Below, in pieces: positions 57,314-64,000 of a stretch of 64,000 nt of DNA. Made by a program: the position numbers and the translations under genes. The stretch comes from Zanthoxylum bungeanum (Eukaryota > Streptophyta > Magnoliopsida > Sapindales > Rutaceae). Where the stretch lies: positions 1-64,000 of the forward strand of contig SKCR01036116.1 in assembly GCA_019454045.1 (NCBI GenBank), given 5' to 3'. Position 1 is the stretch's first letter, and each line of letters opens with the position of its first letter. Below the pieces are notes generated by a model. That model was not told where the DNA came from and made no database searches. It was given only the letters and a program-made list of their open reading frames with translations.

Positions 57314-58808
57314 TTTGAGCATGAAAACGTTTAGGGCTTATAATTTGGGTAACTTGTATTTGAGCATGATTTGAATGAATTGGATGTTTGAGTATGCTTA
57401 ATACATGTTTAATTGAATATTGATTGGATCAATTTCTTGAATTTGTGTTTGGAACATTTTCCCCCAAATTGAGTAGGCTTGGCCGAATAAGAAATGCCCT
57501 ATTTAGTCTTGGATTTTTTGATTTTTGATTCATTGGATGAGTTAGAATCATTCGGGAATGTGATTTAATGTCGATTGTGGAATTAATTGGATTGAATTCG
57601 AATCGGACACAAATCCCCTCCCTTGGCCGAGACATATAGCATGAAATGGGTTTGATTTTAATCAAAATGTGTTGGACATGTGATGATGAAAATGAGCATG
57701 ATTAATTGTATAAATTGATTTTTTAGAAATGTTAATTTGGGTGATTAATCATGATATACACTTTAGGTTAATTAAATGTGAAATTGGATTTTTTTTGTAT
57801 TTAATTAATTGGGCCTTAAAATTGGATTTGGGCTCGTTGTGTTGTAATTGGGCTTATTGGGCTTGGTTGTACCAAGATGGGTTTAGGCATAATTGGTTGG
57901 ATCCAATTGGGCCCAAAACCGCATCCATAAAGCCCAAATGCGACTTAATGGACCTTTAAAGTTTAATTGGGCCTAATGGGCCAAGATTGATTTCTAGGCT
58001 TATGGGGTAATTCCCGGATTGGATTTTGGTTATTCGGTTGGATCCGAGTTGACCAAAAGTCCACGCCTTAAGAAATTAATTAAAAGCCCATTGGACTTTA
58101 ATTAAATTGACGTTGGACGTTAATCGGGCTTTGAGACCCTTAACGATTAAATTTGGAATTGAAGTCGTAAAAGTTTTATTATTAAGTGTAGTATTTAATT
58201 TGGAATTAAATAAGCGAATTAGAATTAAATACATATTAAATTGGATTTAATGTTGTAATTTAATTTAATTCGAGAATTCGTACTTTGAGTACTTATTCAT
58301 CGTTGTTTGAACATTGGATAATCACTAATTATCAGATTAATTAATCGGATTAGATTGATTGATAACATGCTTGTGTGAATACATGGTTGCGATGTATGAA
58401 TAATGTATATCGGATGGATATTAGATGGGTGGGGAATTTTAGAAATTGTTGTAATAAATTTGGAATTTATTAATTGGACATGTGTGTCCAGCCTTATTAC
58501 CTCATATTCTTTGTATTCTCTTCTCACCTATTCCCCTCAATGTAAATGAGATTTCTTTAGAAGTGTAGTGTAACGGGTAGAAGTAAAAACTTGTGCTAGC
58601 GGGAGAGAGAAAATGAGAGATTTGATCTAGGATCAATGTGTAAAGTATCCATCCGCATATCATTATTATTTTATTTATACGCGCTTTATTATGTGTTTAG
58701 AATGCATGTTTAAGGGTGTATGATGATGAGAGCTTAACAAAGATAATAAATTGGTTGCCAATTTGCACTCGAAAAACCCTCGTAAAATATTAAGCGTTTT
58801 TCCTTCCA
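57314..58808 (+). other. Non-coding 5' internal region of C
   Basis: This is the expected place for gag, but I see no gag similarity. 57790-58010 is rich in 'ttgggcc' and 'gggcctaa' words; the rest is AT-rich. The ORFs are short and unremarkable. Confidence 0.6.
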
Positions 58809-59690
58809 TTGAGTGATTCTCACTCAAGATCCGAGACTGGCATTGGCTTGTTGGCCAAAGTCAAGGCCTTTCAAATAAAGTCTACGAATCTAGTTTTTTG
58901 GGCAAAGTGCCTGAAACACTATTTACGTGGTAAAAGTACAAATGCCACCGATCTGTTAGCCCTAGTTCATAGTGAAGCAAATAGGCACATATCTAGCTAG
59001 GCTAGATGTGGATATGAATATTTCGTGACCTTAACGGATGTGGCATCGCGTTGTGGTTACATGTTTCTTTCGAAACACAAATCGGAAACTTTTAAAGTTT
59101 CAACACGAAATAGACAAACAGATCGGCTAAAGTATTAAACCGTCACGGTAAGACCGTAATGAAAAACACTTAAGCAATAAGTTTCTCATATAATTGAAAG
59201 AGTAAAGTATTCTTTCAAAGAGGTCTCCTCCTAGAACACGTCAGTTTGACGGTGTGTCCGAACTGAGTAACCGAATCTTGTTGGACATGATAAGGTTAAT
59301 CATGAGTTGGTCCGAGCTACCATTTCCTTCAACAGATAAGTTTAAACAGTGCAAGAACTTATTTTGAATAAGGTTCCATAAAAATCTGTTTGTCAGATTT
59401 CATATTAGATATGAACAGGAAAGAAACTAGGTTTCTCATTCCTGAACATTTGGGTATGCTAGGCATATGTTTGGATGATACCAAACTAAAACCCAAATTT
59501 GATAAGTGCCAATTGTAGGTTATCCTAGGGATACCATAAGTATTGTACTTATACATCTCACAAGAGAACAATTAAATTGTTGCTCACCATGAGGTTTTCC
59601 TAAGAGGAATACCGATATGTAGTGGTAAGTAGGAGGATAGTAAAACTCGATGAAAATCGAAGTAATACCATTTCAGGCACCGAATCCTAA
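58809..59690 (+). pseudogene. Copia integrase remnants
   Basis: 58920-59000 reads ATDLLALVHSEANRHIS, then after a stop ARCGYEYFVTLTDVASR and MFLSKHKSETF: the start of the copia integrase core, where the first catalytic Asp lies in TD. 59150-59330 has lost the middle of the core. 59340-59690 resumes as the core end and linker in alternating frames (VP.KSV, tgKKlgFsfLniWvC, VGYPRDT, SNTISGTES). Many stops and frameshifts are present. Confidence 0.8.
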
Positions 59691-60345
59691 TGGAACACAT
59701 ATAGTTCATCAAGGATGAAACTATAACATTAATCTTCGAATACACAAGAACCACATATCTCGGAGAGAGTCAGAAAACAACCTGGGGTATGGGTTTCTGA
59801 TCTCACCTCGAAAAGATGTCTATCTTATTGATGTTAAGAACATACTTACTATCTTAGAGAACTAAGGATGTTGTCTTAATCTCTGGAGAATGAGAACTTG
59901 AAGTGACTGGGATCACTACTGCAAGTTTCCTAAACCGATAAAATGACTACAAGTTGCAAATGGTACTACAAAGTTTGAATTACGGTAGAGTGAGCTGGAA
60001 ATCTTCCAAGCAAGATACTGTTACCGTATAAACAATAAATGCGGGTTAATTGCTGCAGCTGAGGCGGAAATAGAATCCATTTGGGTCGATAATATATCTA
60101 ATTATATTAGATATAATTCTATTAGCAGCTGAGTTAGGCGTCAGCACAGGCTAAAGAATTAATGGTCTCATCAACGATCCAGATACATACTTCGATAATC
60201 ATCTGATTCGTTCGGATCATACATCGTGGCGATGTGATGATCGAATAAATCGCATCAGATGATAATCATGTAAATCCGCTGACGAAAGCCTTCATCAGCA
60301 ATTTGAGCCAACCGTACATAGTTCGGGTGTTAGACACTCGAGTGG
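59691..60345 (+). pseudogene. Copia linker and RNase H remnants
   Basis: 59750-59840 matches the copia linker before RT (RKQPG, then FLISPRKDVYLIDVK in another frame). RT itself is absent. From about 59980 comes the RNase H end, VSWKSSKQDTVT, then a broken AEAEIESIWV stretch and NPLTKAFISNLS near 60270-60300, before the PPT. These correspond to the standard copia SWKSxKQ, EAEY and DPLTK motifs. Confidence 0.8.
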
Positions 60346-60356
60346 TTGGCTATAGG

Positions 60357-60369
60357 CCAAGTGGGAGAT
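60357..60369 (+). other. Polypurine tract of C
   Basis: gccaagtgggagat directly precedes the 3' LTR and is the usual plus-strand primer motif of plant Ty1/copia elements. Confidence 0.88.
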
Positions 60370-62349
60370 TGTTGGACAATTATGACCCATAGCATCACTA
60401 TTTGTACAGATCATGGTGTTGTTGTACAAATTAACTATGTGACAAAGGAGATTGCACTCTTATCATTTGTAGATCATCTAGATGTATAAATGATAGGAGG
60501 TCCATATGATTTGTTCCTGGACGGAGAATGATATGAGACAGTATCAGTCCACGAAGGATAAATCATTAAATATCCATAGTCAGAGTATTATCGAGATTGG
60601 ACATCGATAAATACGTAAAAGACTAGTATTACACTTGTGCGCGTTGTGAGGGCACAACGTCATAGTTCTCATATATTTGGGTATAGGATACTCATGCAAG
60701 TGTAATAGGAGGTTGTGTTTTACCAATGGTACGGGAAACAGCTTCGCTCTGGATAGACCCCCTCGGAATTCCATTGGTAGAATGACTATGTGTCTATGGA
60801 AGTCCGAAATCAGGGTAGGTGTATTTGGTCTTAACCTGAGACTTGCACCGCTAATACTTGCGACAATCAATATACTTTGGTTGCGGTCGTCCAAGGCTTT
60901 AACAGGTTCTGTGTACGCCAATGTTGGGTATATTGAGAATCGTAGTGTGTTGGGTGTGATGTCAAGAAAGAAGTGTCACTCCAGTCATATGGAGATGATG
61001 GTCATGTAGGATACGGGACTGGTTCTCTTAAATGCTATGGCTATCGGGATAAAATAACAAGGTCAGGTTTATCCGATTATAGAGACTAGTCACCAGACAT
61101 CCGACATGTGCTTCGTACGGGGCAGACACAATTCCAACCCCAGGCCTAGCACGTGATCATCTGATACTGGATAGAGATGCGCAATACTACGTATACTACG
61201 CCTCATATAGATAATTTATTCCTTTAAGGATATTTCTGGAGAATTGGGTAGGCATGGTGCTTTGCTAGAAGCCAACCTTGTCTTGTAAATCGGTATAAAC
61301 GTAGTACTTGGTACTTACGTGTTCGGATAGTCCGACGACCGAATTTACTGCCAACATATCTGAGGATCTCATGGGTCGCTTCCCGAAGATTCACCGATGA
61401 TGTATGACTCGCACTCTAAATTAATATGGATTAATTAGATGAGAGAGAAAATTAATCTGGGATTAATTACGGAGATATTTTATCTGGGATAAAATATCCA
61501 TTAAAGAGATATAACGATATATTAAACGAAATTGGATTTCGACGCGGAATTAAAATTAGATTTTAATTCGAGCGAACGAGTTAATTTAGAATTAATTCGT
61601 TAGCTATGTGAAAAGTGATTTCGCTAGGCGTAATCATTTAATTACGAAGCAACGGAAAATTCATTAATTTAGAATTAACGAACCTGAGCCCGAGATTATT
61701 TGTGAACGCATTCGCATTTCGAATTCGAGTACGACACGCAAGTCAAATCAAGCGTCAAATCATTAGTCGCATCAAGAGTCAAATCACATGTCAGTTTGAG
61801 TGATGTGACTTGACAACTTGATGGATTGATGAAATGATGTGAGTGGTTTGTACCATTAAAGGCTTGACTTTTTGAAAGCCAAATTCATTCCAAATGAATT
61901 TGAAATTCAAATGTGTGTATAAGATACACAAATTTGGAAACAACTCACACAACTCTCTCTTCCTCTCATCTCTCTCTTCACACGCCCATGTAGGCAAAAA
62001 CTTCACTGGTTTTCTCTCAAAATCGTGCGCAGTGGGAAGCAAAGAGCGGGATTTTGTGGCAACATCACAAGTGCTAGCACACTTACGAGACATGCGAATG
62101 TGATTGGGAAGTCCACCCATGAGCCGGGAATCGTTCGATGAAGCTTGGAGCTTGACGAATGACCAAAACCGAGCCAAACCAGTGGGTTGTGAACTGCCAC
62201 TGCCGAACCAGTGAAGGTGAGCAGAAATGGATTTTTGTTCGTCAAAGCGCGCTCAACCGATCGATGTGAGTATTCCGTAACTTCTTTGATTTGTATTCGC
62301 ACATGTTTCATGCTTATTATTGATCTTGGGACCTTAATAGAAACCAACA
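60370..62349 (+). repeat. 3' LTR of C
   Basis: TGTTGGACAATTATGACCC...GAAACCAACA, followed by TSD CTGGC. It is shorter than the 5' LTR mainly through a deletion near 61515, where the 5' copy has 'gattaattaggaattaatcg'. Confidence 0.95.
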
Positions 62350-62354
62350 CTGGC

Positions 62355-64000
62355 ATATCACACAATACATTTCAGAGTTATCAAGTATTGACAAGCATCT
62401 CGTATATCAGAGCACATAGTAATAATATCACATACATATAATAGACATACTTTTAACTTAGTATATATATACATAACATTCGATTATGCGCGGTTGAACT
62501 AAACAACCCATACCCGTGGCTTTAACTATCCCAACCCGTGGTGGCTTTGTCACTTAATCTATACTTAGATCTATATAGATACATATACTTATATACACAT
62601 ATATTTACACACATGTTTCCTACGAACAAACATCTGCCAATGTGTTAGTATGCATGCATGAAATACTTACCTCGTCTCATAATCACTTCTGATTCAAGTC
62701 AAATCTATCACAATAAATTACAAAACGCAGTTAGGATCGCAGTTTTGCGGAATTCCCTGCTCAACAATACAAACTTCCAAATCTTATTGGAACACCCAAA
62801 ATAAGTCCGATTCCTACGAGTTCAGTTTCATTACTCTCAATAAATTTAACTTCAACAGATCCGAAACATTTTGGATCTTTTCGATTTCTCTAAGAACCAT
62901 TCAAATACTCATAATACATCATAATAGAACATTTTAAAATAATCTGGTAGCTTAAATTCATAAATTACGCATTTTCGAAATGTCTTCCAAAAAGTCTCTG
63001 AAAGCTCTATGGAGGGAACCTGAACCCTCCGAACTTATCCGGATTTATCTAAACATCGTCATAACATCATAATTAACTCAGATCTATCATTACTTTCGTC
63101 AAATCACAGACAGGCAAAAAATTCTATTTCATCAGAAACTCACTAATCCTATCGGATCGATCCAGTTCATTCTGATTTCCCCCGGATTCTACCTATAGCA
63201 CAAATTCAATACATTCTAGTTTATCCAATTCAATACAAGTCATTACATTACTCTGCGACACTATTGGAAGCATCTGAATACAAACTAATTTAACTAAAAT
63301 ATTGAGATTTTTTCCGGCAGGTCTTACCGAGATTCCGAGGGTACCGGTGAACTCCCTACAATAACACGAAGGCATATGAGTTGAAGAAATTAGAATCAGA
63401 GATACTGTTCAAAAGGAGGTTACTATTAATCGAACATTGTTCTCTCGTTTTGCATGAAATTGAGTACCTATTAGAAAAATCAACTCCACAGCCGTGTATT
63501 AATCTCCGAGAGCTTTAATTTGGCGGGTGGCTCGATATGTGGATCGAAGCGTCAAGTCTGAATAGAAAAAATCAAATTTGTGCGTTTCTTTCTCTCTACC
63601 ATTTCCTGCATTGTAGGGGCTGTTGCTGGCCACCGTTGGACAAAGGATGGCAGATAACAACCCTTGTGTCGGTGTGTCAATCAAAGGTGGCCGACTAGCT
63701 ACAGGCTTGGCCAGCCACTCAAACGTACAAAATGAAGGTGGGTGGTCGAATAGGGCTTCAGGGAAACTTTTGCAATTTTGTGAATTCAGGAAAATATGAG
63801 GTATTTGTAACAACATTTCTGAAAATTACAAACTGACCCCAATGAAATTACAAATTGGTCCCTCAAAGTGATCTATTCTGGAAATTAATTTTTTTGAGGC
63901 CCGTCTGGGGTAAATTTCATAAGTTATCACCATGAAAGTTGTTCATCTAAAAAAAAAAGAGTCCAACACTTTAATAATAACCTCAATTAGAGTTCGTTTG
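62355..64000. other. Unassigned DNA right of C
   Basis: Continuation of the DNA seen at 53082-55270. A minus-strand open stretch at 63816-63499 shows no recognised domain. The stretch on minus around 62475-62550 (ccacgggttggg, ccacgggtatgggttgtt, ccgcgcataa) resembles sequence I associate with gypsy LTRs, but I cannot define borders. Confidence 0.45.

Larger units (their letters stand above)
55276..62349 (+). mobile_element. Ty1/copia element C with ~2-kb LTRs
   Basis: Perfect TSD CTGGC (55271-55275 and 62350-62354). LTRs are 2,020 bp (55276-57295) and 1,980 bp (60370-62349), TGTTGG...CCAACA. An initiator-tRNA-Met-type PBS and the copia-typical PPT (aagtgggagat) are present. The internal region is only about 3.1 kb, with remnants of integrase, the integrase-RT linker and RNase H; RT is missing and no gag is recognised. 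It is a non-autonomous decayed element. Two solo LTRs of this family lie at 10335 and 28438. Confidence 0.95.

Noticed and set aside
62003..62365. Minus ORF repeated at 56736-57302
   Set aside because: Lies in the LTRs of element C, antisense to the element, with no domain; LTR duplication explains the apparent conservation.
63499..63816. 105-codon minus ORF near the right edge
   Set aside because: No domain or signal recognised; length alone in unassigned DNA is not enough to call a gene.

Overview
This is plant nuclear DNA, probably from an angiosperm with a repeat-rich genome. Nearly all of it is nested LTR retrotransposons. I found no intact host gene, rRNA, tRNA or CRISPR. Element borders come from 5-bp target site duplications (TSDs), terminal TG...CA motifs, primer binding sites (PBS) and polypurine tracts (PPT), all read directly from the sequence.

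Layout. (1) 1-5014, minus strand: an Athila-like Ty3/gypsy element 'A', running off the left edge. It has gag, protease and the integrase tail but has lost RT and RNase H. It sits inside (2) 'T1', a Tat-lineage Ty3/gypsy element (plus, 5015-20815, 5' LTR outside the window) with gag, protease, RT, two RNase H domains, integrase, tandem repeats, an antisense ORF and a 3' LTR. T1 is also interrupted by a solo copia LTR (10335-14121), which is itself interrupted by a solo Athila LTR (11611-13435). (3) 'T2', minus, 21174-39974: a Tat-type element whose gag-pol is replaced by a chimera of two host splicing-factor gene pieces, the N-terminus of BRR2 (U5 snRNP helicase) and the zinc finger/start of an RRM of an RBM5/10- or SUA-like protein. 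Inside T2 lie 'O' (22232-33060), a non-coding Ogre/Tat-like element carrying its own solo copia LTR (28438-30505), and 'S' (34099-37320), a solo LTR of a family related to O. (4) 'T3', plus, 40811-53076: a complete but decayed Tat element with antisense ORF. (5) 'C', plus, 55276-62349: a Ty1/copia element with ~2-kb LTRs and a mostly deleted pol.

Unassigned DNA lies between the elements (20816-21168, 39980-40805, 53082-55270, 62355-64000). With the insertions removed it would be about 5 kb of AT-rich sequence, part of it resembling the end of a CACTA-type DNA transposon.

How it works together: all protein-coding modules are broken by stops or frameshifts, so nothing here looks autonomously active. 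The main point of interest is T2. It keeps the LTRs, PBS, gag start and 3' UTR of a Tat element and has swapped the rest for fused, apparently intron-free exons of two spliceosome-related genes. Also notable are a dense G-box cluster in the Athila promoter, hypervariable tandem arrays in the 3' regions of all Tat/Ogre elements, and a PBS-like repeat inside the O/S LTRs.
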